Below, piece after piece: positions 1 through 8,816 of a stretch of 19,278 nt of DNA (positions are counted from its first letter, which is position 1; each line of letters starts with the position of its first letter). The stretch is taken from contig UROZ01000027.1 of assembly GCA_900549655.1 (NCBI GenBank), positions 1 to 19,278 of the forward strand, read 5' to 3'. The DNA is from an uncultured Collinsella sp. (GTDB lineage Bacteria > Actinomycetota > Coriobacteriia > Coriobacteriales > Coriobacteriaceae). The notes under the pieces are model-generated. The model was given only the letters and a program-made list of their open reading frames with translations, was not told the origin of the DNA and ran no database searches. The translations under genes were made by a program, and so were the position numbers.

Positions 1-2
1 GG

Positions 3-776
3 CTACTTGTGCGCCTTGCCCTGATTGGCGACGGCATCGATCTTGGCGGCGATGGTCGCTGGGTCACCGATGTAGCGCTTATCGAGAACGTTGAAATCGG
101 TGTCGAAGGTGTAGACGAGCGGCACGCCGGTGGGGATGTTGACCTTGAGGATTTCCTCGGGCGTGAGATGCTCGAACTTCATGACGAGTGAGCGCAGGGA
201 GTTGCCGTGCGCGGCGATGAGCACGCGTTTGCCGGCGAGCATCTGGGGTCTGATCTCGTCCTCAAAATAGGGCCAGGCGCGGGCGATCGTGTCCTTGAGG
301 CACTCGGTGTAGGGCAGTTGGTCGGGCGCGATGTCGCGGTATTGCTCCTGGGTGTGGGGGTCGCGCGTGTCGCCCGGCTCGAGCGCCGGCGGACAGACAT
401 CGAAGGAGCGGCGCCAGATGAGTACCTGCTCGTCGCCATGTTCTGCGGCGGCATCGGCTTTGTTGAGACCCTGCAGCGCGCCGTAGTGGCGCTCGTTGAG
501 CTTCCACGATTTGATGACGGGCAGCCACTCGCGGTCCATCTGGCCGAGCACGATGTTGAGGGTGTGGATCGCGCGCTTGAGGCGCGAGGTGTAGCAGATG
601 TCAAAGTCGAAACCCGCCTCTTTGAGGGCGTGGCCGCCTGCCGCCGCCTCTTCGCGGCCCGTGTCGGTGAGTTCGACATCGGTCCAGCCGGTGAACAGGT
701 TGAGCTTGTTCCACTCGGATTCTCCGTGACGGATAAGGACGAGTTGCATCGTCTGCTGCTCTGCTTGGTGTGCCAT
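3..776 (-). CDS. gpmA: 2,3-bisphosphoglycerate-dependent phosphoglycerate mutase
   Basis: This cytosolic glycolytic enzyme interconverts 3-phosphoglycerate and 2-phosphoglycerate through a phosphohistidine. The 257-residue product carries the family signature RHGESEWN, with the phospho-accepting His17, followed by NLFTGWTDVELTDTGREEA. The active-site stretch ERHYGALQGLNK and the second catalytic histidine (His190, in AAHGNSLRS) are intact. The length is close to the usual 230-250 residues, with about nine extra residues at the N-terminus. The start at 776 is chosen because AAGGAGG lies 5 nt upstream; the alternative Met10 has no ribosome site. The stop is TAG at 3-5, so the gene is complete and any terminator lies outside the window. 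It is transcribed away from gltB. Identification is secure. Confidence 0.97.
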   Translation of the reverse strand: MAHQAEQQTMQLVLIRHGESEWNKLNLFTGWTDVELTDTGREEAAAGGHALKEAGFDFDICYTSRLKRAIHTLNIVLGQMDREWLPVIKSWKLNERHYGALQGLNKADAAAEHGDEQVLIWRRSFDVCPPALEPGDTRDPHTQEQYRDIAPDQLPYTECLKDTIARAWPYFEDEIRPQMLAGKRVLIAAHGNSLRSLVMKFEHLTPEEILKVNIPTGVPLVYTFDTDFNVLDKRYIGDPATIAAKIDAVANQGKAHK

Positions 777-838
777 AGGGGCCTCCTTGATCTGGCACGG
801 CGTGCGTACCGTTTGCTTGACGCCGCAAAGGATACCCG

Positions 839-870
839 TTTTAGGCTAAAAAGTTAACCAAGACTAACAA
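839..870 (-). promoter_or_regulatory. Possible gpmA promoter/operator region with two dyads
   Basis: In the AT-rich gap upstream of gpmA there is a perfect 13-bp interrupted palindrome, TTTTAG-G-CTAAAA (839-851). Next to it is a weaker dyad, GTTA-N8-TAAC (853-868). On the minus strand TTGTTA (870-865) and TAGCCT (848-843), 16 nt apart, could serve as -35 and -10, so the dyads would overlap the promoter. The -10 match is poor and the regulator is unknown; this is inference from position and symmetry. Confidence 0.25.
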
Positions 871-914
871 AATTGTTGTATTTGAATAGGATGGTGAAAG
901 GGGATTGCTGAAAT

Positions 915-971
915 GTCTTGATCTGTAACAACTAGGGATGGAAATTGGATCTTACTGTTACAGATTGAGAT
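915..971. repeat. Palindromic repeat, single copy (same family as 8500-10039)
   Basis: Arms TCTTGATCTGTAAC (916-929) and GTTACAGATTGAGA (957-970) flank a 27-nt loop. The arms are identical in design to the six copies at 8500-8796 and 9902-10039, and the loop length is the same. The two differences from the consensus arms both fall at the CpG position and still pair as G-U in a plus-strand transcript. The copy sits at the 3' end of a coding-like remnant on the minus strand, whose stop codon lies inside the right arm. Confidence 0.9.
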
Positions 972-1041
972 GTTTGAAGAGGTGAGTTTGCAGGCCGAAC
1001 TTGGAGCCCTTGTTGTCGTCCTTGAGGTCGGCGGTGTCCAC
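958..1041 (-). pseudogene. Possible 3' remnant of a lost gene (about 27 codons)
   Basis: One minus-strand frame from 1041 to the TAA at 960-958 reads like a real protein C-terminus, VDTADLKDDNKGSKFGLQTH followed by LFKHLNL. Most of its codons end in G or C (GAC, AAG, GGC, TTC, CTC), as in the real genes nearby; the other frames look like noise. There is no start codon with a ribosome site, and the region immediately upstream is needed for gltB expression, so at most a tail is left. I do not recognise the family. The call rests on codon bias and peptide character only. Confidence 0.35.
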
Positions 1042-1054
1042 TCGTAGGGTGCGC

Positions 1055-1113
1055 GTTACGCAATTGTTTCGAAACGGGCGGGAAACACAACGGGCCGGCG
1101 ATGCACCTAGTAT
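1055..1113 (+). promoter_or_regulatory. Putative gltBD promoter with GlnR-like repeated half-sites
   Basis: The sequence shows GTTAC (1055), GTTTC (1066), GAAAC (1071) and GAAAC (1082). The first and second, and the third and fourth, are each spaced 11 bp (5 bases plus 6), one helical turn; GTTTC and GAAAC together form the perfect palindrome GTTTCGAAAC. Actinobacterial GlnR, an OmpR-type nitrogen regulator, binds GTnAC-n6-GAAAC units. A plausible -10, TAGTAT, lies at 1108-1113 with no good -35, which would fit an activated promoter. The arrangement is not a textbook GlnR box, so regulation by nitrogen supply is inferred. Confidence 0.35.
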
Positions 1114-1155
1114 GCCTAATCAACTGACTGTCTAAATATCTAGGGGAGGATCGCG

Positions 1156-4100
1156 ATGCAGGCAGATTCCGCTCAGCAGCAGGGCCTTTATCGCCCCGAA
1201 TTCGACCACGATGCATGTGGCATCGGCGCGCTTGCCGATATCAACGGCGAGCGCCATCACCAGATTCTGGACGATGCGCTGTCCATTCTGGTCAACTTGG
1301 AGCACCGCGGCGGTACGGGACTCGAGAAGAACACCGGCGACGGCGCCGGCATCCTGTTTCAGGTTCCGCATCACTTTTTCCGCAAAGAGGCTCAAAAGTG
1401 CGGCCAGATTCTGCCGGCAGAGGGCGACTATGGCGTGGCCATGCTGTTCTTTCCACAGGACGACAAGGGCGTAGAGGATGCCCGTCGCGTGTTTGAGGAG
1501 GGCTGCGCCGAGGCCGGCGTGCCGCTGCTCTTTTGGCGCGAGGTGCCGGTCGACCCGCACGACCTGGGCGAGACGGCCCGTGCCTGCATGCCCACTATCC
1601 TGCAGGCCTTCCTGGGCCGTCCGGACGACACGCCGGCGGGCGACGCCTTCGAGCGCCGTCTGTATGTGTGCCGCCGCACCATCGAAAAGAAGGCCGACGC
1701 CGAGTTCGCCCTGCGCGACAAGATCTTCTACGTGTGCTCCATGAGCTCGCGCACCATCGTGTACAAGGGCATGCTCGTGGCCACGCAGATGCGCCGTTTC
1801 TTCATCGACCTCAACGACGCCGCCGTCAAAACGGCTGTAGCGCTCGTCCACTCGCGCTACTCCACTAACACCACGCCCAGTTGGGAGCGTGCGCACCCCA
1901 ACCGCTTTATCATCCACAACGGCGAGATCAACACCCTCAAGGGCAACGTCAACTGGATCCGCGCCCGCGAACCCAACCTGTACAGCCCCGTGCTGCAGCA
2001 CGATCTTGAGCGCGTGATGCCCATCATCAACCGCGAGGGCTCCGATTCCGCGATTTTGGACAACGTGCTCGAATTCTTGGTCATGAACGGTCGCCCGCTC
2101 ACGCGTGCCGCGTCCATGTTGCTGCCCGAGCCGTGGGACCACAACGACAGCCTGAGCGAGGAACGCCGCGCCTACGACGCCTACCAGTCCATGCTCATGG
2201 AGCCCTGGGACGGCCCGGCCGCCATCGCCTTTACCGACGGTCGCACGCTGGGTGCCGCCCTCGACCGCAACGGCCTGCGCCCCGCCCGCTACTACGTGAC
2301 GCGCGACGGCCGCTTTATGCTGGCGAGCGAGGTGGGCACCATCGAGGTGAGCCCCGAGAACATCCTGACGAGCGGCTGTCTAGGGCCGGGCCAGATGCTC
2401 GAGGTCGACTTTGCCCGCGGCCGCGTGATCTACAACGACGAGCTGCGCGCCCGTTACGCCAAGGAAAAGCCCTATCGCGACTGGATCGCCGAGGAGACGC
2501 TGACCGTCGACGCGCTCGATAGGCCTGCTGCGGCAACGCCCGCCGAGGACGCCGAGGTGCCCGCCGCCGTGCGCATGGCTAAGCTCGGGTATCATTGGGA
2601 TGATGTTGACGAGGTCGTGCGTCCCATGGCCCAGCAGGGCAAGGCCCCGCTCGCCTCGATGGGTATCGATGCGCCGCTGGCCTGCCTGTCCAAGAAGACG
2701 CGCTCGTTCTTTGACTACTTCTATCAGCTGTTCGCCCAGGTCACGAACCCGCCCATCGACGCCCTTCGCGAGCATATGGTCACCTCGACCACGCTCTACC
2801 TTGGCAACCACGGCAACCTGCTCGAGGACTCTCGTACGGCCTGCCAGCTGGTGCGCTTGGAGCGCCCACTGCTGAGCGAGGAGAAGTTCGAGCGTATCTG
2901 CGCCATCGACCGCGTGGGCTTTAAGACCCGCCGTTTCCGTGCCGTGTACCGCCGCGACGCGGGTGAGGGCGCGCTGCAGGCTGCACTCAAACAGCTTGCA
3001 GAGGACGTTGAGGCCGCGGTCCGCGACGGCGTGAACATCGTGGTGTTGAGCGATCGTGCCGCTGCGGGCGAGGTGCCCGTACCGTCGCTGCTCGCCGTGG
3101 GCTGCGTGCACAACCACCTGATTCGCGCCGGCGTGCGTACCTTTGCCGACATCGTGGTGGAGTGCGGCGACGCCGTGTCCCCGCACGACTTTGCGGCGCT
3201 GGTGGGCTATTCCGCGAGCGGTATCTATCCGTACAACGCGCATGCGTGCATCCGCGACTTGGCGGCGCACGGCGATCTGGACGTGACAGCCGAGCAGGGC
3301 ATCGCCAACTACAACAAGGCCGCGACGGCGGGCATCGTCTCCATCATGTCCAAGATGGGCATCTCCACGGTGCAGAGCTACCACTCCGCGCAAATCTTTG
3401 AGGCCGTCGGCTTTACGCCGGAGTTCGTCAACGCGTACTTCGCCGGCACGGTGAGCCGTGTGGGCGGTATGGGTGTCGAGGACGTTGAGCGCGAGCAGAA
3501 TGAGCGCTACGACGCCGCGCTCGCTATCCTTAAGAGCCCGGCTCCCGATCAGCTGCCCACGCTGGGTCTGACCAAGTGGCGCCCGCTCGGCGGCGAGGAT
3601 CACCTCATCGATCCACAGACTGTCTACTTGCTGCAGACCGCCTGCCGTGAGGACAGCCACGACACCTTTAAGGAGTACAGCGCCCGCCTGCACCGCACCG
3701 GCCGTGCCGTGCGCCTGCGCGACTTGCTCGACTTTAACGCTAACGGTCGCACGCCGGTTTCGCTCGACGAGGTCGAGCCTGCGCTCAACATCGTCCGCCG
3801 CTTTAACACCGGCGCCATGTCGTACGGCTCCATCAGCAAGGAAGCACACGAGTGCATGGCCATCGCCATGAACCGCCTGCACGGCCGTTCCAACTCCGGC
3901 GAGGGCGGCGAGGATCCGCGCCGCGAGACCCCGCTGGCCAACGGTGACTCCAAGAACTCCGCCATCAAGCAGGTGGCAAGCGCGCGCTTTGGCGTGACGA
4001 GCCGCTACCTGTGCAGCGCCTTCGAGATTCAGATCAAGATGGCCCAGGGCGCCAAGCCCGGTGAGGGCGGTCACCTGCCCGGCAAGAAGGTCTACCCCTG

Positions 4101-5853
4101 GATTGCCGAGGTCCGTCAGTCCACGCCCGGCATCGGCCTGATTTCGCCTCCGCCGCACCACGACATCTACTCCATCGAGGACTTGGCAGAGCTTATCTTC
4201 GATCTTAAGAACGCCAACCCCGGCGCGCGCGTGTCGGTCAAGCTGGTCAGCGAGGCCGGCGTCGGCACCATCGCCACCGGCGTGGCCAAGGGCGCTGCCG
4301 ACAAGATCTTGATCAGCGGCCACAATGGCGGCTCGGGTGCCGCTGCGCGCGACTCTATCTGGCACGCGGGTCTGCCGCTGGAGCTTGGCCTTGCCGAGGC
4401 CCAGCAGACGCTGCTGCAAAACGGTTTGCGCTCACGCGTGGTGCTCGAGGCCGATGGCAAGCTCATGGACGGCACCGACGTCGCCGTCGCCTGCCTGCTG
4501 GGTGCCGAGGAGTTTGGCTTTGCGACCATGCCGCTCATCTCCATGGGCTGCCTCATGCAGCGCGACTGCCAGCAGGATACCTGCCCGGCCGGCATTGCCA
4601 CGCAAAACTGTCGCTTGCGTCGCGGCTTCCGCGGCAAGCCCGAGCACGTTGAGCACTTTATGCTCTTTGTTGCCGAGCAGCTGCGTGAGGTCATGGCGAG
4701 CCTGGGCTTCCGCACCGTCGACGAGATGGTCGGCCATCCCGAGTGCTTGCGCCAGATTGAGGTCCCGGGCAACCGCAAGGCCAACCTGCTCGATCTGTCG
4801 CCCGTGCTGGCGAGCGCGACCTGCGAGTTCGGTGCCCATATCCCGGGTGCCGACGGCCGTCACTTCCTGCCCCAGATGGCTGCGGACAGCGAGCTCGACA
4901 AGACGCTCGACTCCACGTTGTTTGTGCCCTATACGGCCGATGCCCGTGCGCACCTGCGTCCGATTCGCTTCCGCGCCGATATCGCCAACGTCAACCGCTG
5001 CGTGGGCACCATCTTGGGCAACGCGGTGACCAAGGCGCATCCCGAGGGCCTGCCCGCCGGCTCCATCACCATCGATTGCGATGGTTCGGCCGGTCAGAGC
5101 TTTGGCGCCTTCCTGCCGCGCGGCATTACGCTCAACGTGTGCGGCGACGCCAACGACTACTTTGGCAAGGGCCTTTCGGGCGGCGAGGTGTCGGTGCGCC
5201 CCAACCCGCATGCGACCTACAAGTTCGACGAGAACATCATCGTGGGCAACGTTGCGTTCTTTGGCGCCACGAGCGGCCGCGGCTTCATTAACGGCTTGGC
5301 AGGCCAGCGCTTTGGCGTACGCAACTCCGGTGCCACCGTGGTGGTCGAGGGCTGCGGCAACCATGGCTGCGAGTACATGACGGGCGGTCTGGCGCTCATC
5401 CTGGGCGAGGTTGGACAAAACTTCGCCGCCGGTATGACGGGTGGCGTGGCCTATGTCTTTGACCAGTACGGCACGCTCGATGCCCGTGTGAACCACGAGA
5501 GCGTTGAGCTTAAAGCCCCGACGGCCGGCGAGCTGGCGCAGATTCGCGAGCTCATCCAGGAGCACGTGGACGCGACGCAGAGCCCGCGCGGCATTAAGCT
5601 GCTCTACAGCTTTGAGACGATGAGGAAGCACTTTGTGAAGGTCATTCCGACCGAGTACGAGCGCGTGCTGGCGATTGTCGCCGCCGCCGAGGCCGTCGGC
5701 AAGACGCATGCGCAGGCCGAGGAGCTGGCGTTTGACATTGTGACCGGTCGCGCCGACGCCGCTGATGTCGCTCGCTTTGATGTGGCGGGTGGTGTCGCTG
5801 GCGCTGTGCCCGCCGCCGCCAGCTCTGTTGCTTCGACCAAGAAGGAGGCGTAA
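1156..5853 (+). CDS. gltB: Glutamate synthase (NADPH) large subunit
   Basis: GltB takes the amide of glutamine and transfers it to 2-oxoglutarate, giving two glutamates, the second step of ammonia assimilation. The 1565-residue protein has all parts in order. The propeptide ends before the nucleophile Cys21 (DACGIG) of the class II amidotransferase domain. The central domain and the FMN-binding synthase domain follow (SGHNGGSGAAARDSIWHAG, about residues 1055-1075). The 3Fe-4S cysteines are C1132, C1138 and C1143 in CLMQRDCQQDTC. Last comes the glycine-rich GXGXG beta-helix (about residues 1330-1430). It is slightly longer than typical proteobacterial GltB and ends in an Ala-rich tail. GGGGAGG lies 6 nt before the ATG. 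It is the first gene of the gltBD operon. Confidence 0.98.
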   Translation: MQADSAQQQGLYRPEFDHDACGIGALADINGERHHQILDDALSILVNLEHRGGTGLEKNTGDGAGILFQVPHHFFRKEAQKCGQILPAEGDYGVAMLFFPQDDKGVEDARRVFEEGCAEAGVPLLFWREVPVDPHDLGETARACMPTILQAFLGRPDDTPAGDAFERRLYVCRRTIEKKADAEFALRDKIFYVCSMSSRTIVYKGMLVATQMRRFFIDLNDAAVKTAVALVHSRYSTNTTPSWERAHPNRFIIHNGEINTLKGNVNWIRAREPNLYSPVLQHDLERVMPIINREGSDSAILDNVLEFLVMNGRPLTRAASMLLPEPWDHNDSLSEERRAYDAYQSMLMEPWDGPAAIAFTDGRTLGAALDRNGLRPARYYVTRDGRFMLASEVGTIEVSPENILTSGCLGPGQMLEVDFARGRVIYNDELRARYAKEKPYRDWIAEETLTVDALDRPAAATPAEDAEVPAAVRMAKLGYHWDDVDEVVRPMAQQGKAPLASMGIDAPLACLSKKTRSFFDYFYQLFAQVTNPPIDALREHMVTSTTLYLGNHGNLLEDSRTACQLVRLERPLLSEEKFERICAIDRVGFKTRRFRAVYRRDAGEGALQAALKQLAEDVEAAVRDGVNIVVLSDRAAAGEVPVPSLLAVGCVHNHLIRAGVRTFADIVVECGDAVSPHDFAALVGYSASGIYPYNAHACIRDLAAHGDLDVTAEQGIANYNKAATAGIVSIMSKMGISTVQSYHSAQIFEAVGFTPEFVNAYFAGTVSRVGGMGVEDVEREQNERYDAALAILKSPAPDQLPTLGLTKWRPLGGEDHLIDPQTVYLLQTACREDSHDTFKEYSARLHRTGRAVRLRDLLDFNANGRTPVSLDEVEPALNIVRRFNTGAMSYGSISKEAHECMAIAMNRLHGRSNSGEGGEDPRRETPLANGDSKNSAIKQVASARFGVTSRYLCSAFEIQIKMAQGAKPGEGGHLPGKKVYPWIAEVRQSTPGIGLISPPPHHDIYSIEDLAELIFDLKNANPGARVSVKLVSEAGVGTIATGVAKGAADKILISGHNGGSGAAARDSIWHAGLPLELGLAEAQQTLLQNGLRSRVVLEADGKLMDGTDVAVACLLGAEEFGFATMPLISMGCLMQRDCQQDTCPAGIATQNCRLRRGFRGKPEHVEHFMLFVAEQLREVMASLGFRTVDEMVGHPECLRQIEVPGNRKANLLDLSPVLASATCEFGAHIPGADGRHFLPQMAADSELDKTLDSTLFVPYTADARAHLRPIRFRADIANVNRCVGTILGNAVTKAHPEGLPAGSITIDCDGSAGQSFGAFLPRGITLNVCGDANDYFGKGLSGGEVSVRPNPHATYKFDENIIVGNVAFFGATSGRGFINGLAGQRFGVRNSGATVVVEGCGNHGCEYMTGGLALILGEVGQNFAAGMTGGVAYVFDQYGTLDARVNHESVELKAPTAGELAQIRELIQEHVDATQSPRGIKLLYSFETMRKHFVKVIPTEYERVLAIVAAAEAVGKTHAQAEELAFDIVTGRADAADVARFDVAGGVAGAVPAAASSVASTKKEA

Positions 5854-5858
5854 GTGCC

Positions 5859-7340
<1,482 letters not shown>

Positions 7341-7392
7341 GGCGGCTGTCCACAGCTGAATCGTCAAGGGCTGTCCCCAACGGCCGGCCCAA

Positions 7393-7459
7393 AAGGAACG
7401 TCCCCAAGTGCCGGCAGCTGGGGACGTTCCTTATGTGCCGGCATTCGGGGACACTCCTT
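7393..7459. repeat. GGGGAC-type palindrome with tandem 27-bp half copy
   Basis: A perfect 14-bp inverted repeat (AAGGAACGTCCCCA at 7393-7406, TGGGGACGTTCCTT at 7419-7432) encloses a 12-nt loop. The stretch 7406-7432 is then repeated imperfectly at 7433-7459 (21 of 27 identical), with GTGCCGGCA kept in both. No T-run follows on the plus strand, but the minus strand has TTTT directly after the stem. It could shape the 3' end of the gltBD transcript. The GGGGAC ends recall the palindrome at 12194-12275. Confidence 0.8.
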
Positions 7460-7743
7460 GCGGGTTTGCGACCGATTTGTTCGTTTGTCGACGCGCGAGT
7501 GTCCATTCGGCGTCTTCTTGAGCTGTGGTGCTCTGCTGTTTCTGTGGTGGCCGGGGGCGCTTGGCTCAAAAGGGCGGGTTGGCCGTCTATGTTTATCTGC
7601 GGTTTTGTTGCGGTGCGCATTTTCGGTCAAGCATCCCGTCAAGTGTTTGGTCAGCAGTTGGTTTGCAGCCGGAGGCCTATTTTGTCCGTGCTGACAGTGG
7701 CTGCCCACCCTCCCCGTAAGCTCAAATTGAGGTTCATCAGTTT
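7460..7743. other. Non-coding gap, nothing recognised
   Basis: About 280 bases between the GGGGAC palindrome and the ribosome site of the next gene. Open frames exist on both strands, but they have no ribosome sites, low GC at third codon positions and unconvincing peptides rich in Arg, Ser or Cys. No tRNA, terminator or clear promoter was seen. Confidence 0.5.
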
Positions 7744-7755
7744 GAGGAGGATGCC

Positions 7756-8463
7756 GTGACTGACCACGTTTTAGACCGAGCGCATCTGGCTGAAGCCGTC
7801 GGCAACGATATTGCCGACATGGCCCATTTTTGGATGCTGCGGAAGTTTCAGTTTTTGGAGTTGGCGCGCGAGCAGTTCGAGATTATCGTCGACCCCTGGC
7901 TCAGCTATTGCACCGAGCCTTCCCAAAACGAAATCATGGCCTACAACATGGCATTTACCGATTGGCTGCTCTTCGAGCGCCCCTATCGCCATGGCAAGAC
8001 GCTGCTCGAGCTGTATGTTGACGAGCCGCCGGCATCGCTTTCGCCTGTCTCGCTCAAGCGGCTCGAGCAGGTACGCGACACGCAGTATTTCTCGCGCTTT
8101 GGCATTTTGGACAAGGATCCTGCGAACGGCATGGCTGCGCTGAAGGATACGCGCACCGACCGTCGCTTTGATGTCTACGACCCGCATATCGTGCAAAAGG
8201 AGCATTGGAGCGACGGCGCGATTGCGGTGCGCCTCGCCTGCGTCGACGATGTCTGGCTGACGGCGGGGCAGCTCTACCTGTATGACATCGCGCGCCTGAG
8301 CGACACGGCGGTCGATGGGCCGGGTGCGGTGCATCCGGAGGACCTGCAGGACGGCTTCGACACCTCGTGCATCAGCTTCTTTTTGCGCCTGGTCCGCGAC
8401 ATCATGGGCGCCCAGGGGCGCTACGTAAAGTCCCTCAACATCTACGAGCAGGAGTGGGAGTAA
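7756..8463 (+). CDS. Uncharacterised protein, 235 residues
   Basis: I do not recognise this protein with certainty. The start is GTG at 7756 with GAGGAGG 5 nt upstream. The product is acidic and rich in aromatic residues, and has no signal peptide or membrane segment, so it is probably cytosolic. The stretch YNMAFTDWLLFERPYRHGKT followed by LLELYV (about residues 62-88) resembles a short segment, roughly F-x-E/D-W-x-x-F-x-x-P/R-L-x-x-G-x-T, that I associate with some SEC-C-type proteins of gut Firmicutes and Actinobacteria; no SEC-C cysteine motif is present here. High GC at third positions supports real coding. It stands alone between two non-coding stretches, and a repeat unit begins 36 nt after its stop. 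Confidence 0.8.
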   Translation: MTDHVLDRAHLAEAVGNDIADMAHFWMLRKFQFLELAREQFEIIVDPWLSYCTEPSQNEIMAYNMAFTDWLLFERPYRHGKTLLELYVDEPPASLSPVSLKRLEQVRDTQYFSRFGILDKDPANGMAALKDTRTDRRFDVYDPHIVQKEHWSDGAIAVRLACVDDVWLTAGQLYLYDIARLSDTAVDGPGAVHPEDLQDGFDTSCISFFLRLVRDIMGAQGRYVKSLNIYEQEWE

Positions 8464-8499
8464 GGGATGGGCTGTCGCAGCGCCGCCGCGTGTCTATTT

Positions 8500-8796
8500 G
8501 TCTCGATCTGTAACGTTTAGGGACAAAAAACCGGTCTACCTGTTACAGATCGAGACGAATGCTTGGGCGCTGCTGATTTGTCTAAATCTGTAACGTTTAG
8601 GGCCCTGGAGAACGTCTAACTGTTACAGATCGAGACGTTTGGCACCTGGTTGGGGGAATGTCTCGATCTGTAACATCTACAGGCTAAAAGTCGACCTTGC
8701 TGTTACAGATTGAGACGGAGGGTTGGCGGCTGCCGAAAGATCTCAATCTGTAACAACTAGAGGCTCAAAGACTGTCTTCCTGTTACAGATCAAGAC
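8500..8796. repeat. Array of four palindromic repeats at exact 80-bp period
   Basis: Four units lie at 8500-8556, 8580-8636, 8660-8716 and 8740-8796. Each has a left arm with consensus TCTCGATCTGTAAC, a 27-nt loop, and a right arm with consensus GTTACAGATCGAGA. Unit starts are exactly 80 bp apart, leaving 24-nt unrelated spacers. Loops differ in the middle, but their edges are similar (often TTTAGGG or CTAG on the left, CCT or ACT on the right). The last unit ends just before the ribosome site of the nuclease-like gene at 8817, so the array forms its upstream region. Arm differences occur only at the CG of the arm. I know no named family for it. Confidence 0.93.
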
Positions 8797-8816
8797 ATTT
8801 GACAGCGGAGGCAACG

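Noticed and set aside
2380..4419. Long minus-strand open frame inside gltB (679 codons)
   Set aside because: It is the antisense shadow of a GC-rich gene: no ribosome site, low-complexity Arg/Ala/His-rich peptide, and it lies wholly within the well-identified gltB.
7364..7759. Overlapping frames of 78-114 codons on both strands after gltD
   Set aside because: They have no ribosome sites, poor codon bias and no recognisable peptide, and they overlap the GGGGAC palindrome.
8500..8796. CRISPR array
   Set aside because: The constant parts are inverted arms of 14 bp around a fixed loop, not identical direct repeats of 23-47 bp with uniform spacers, and there are no cas genes in the window.
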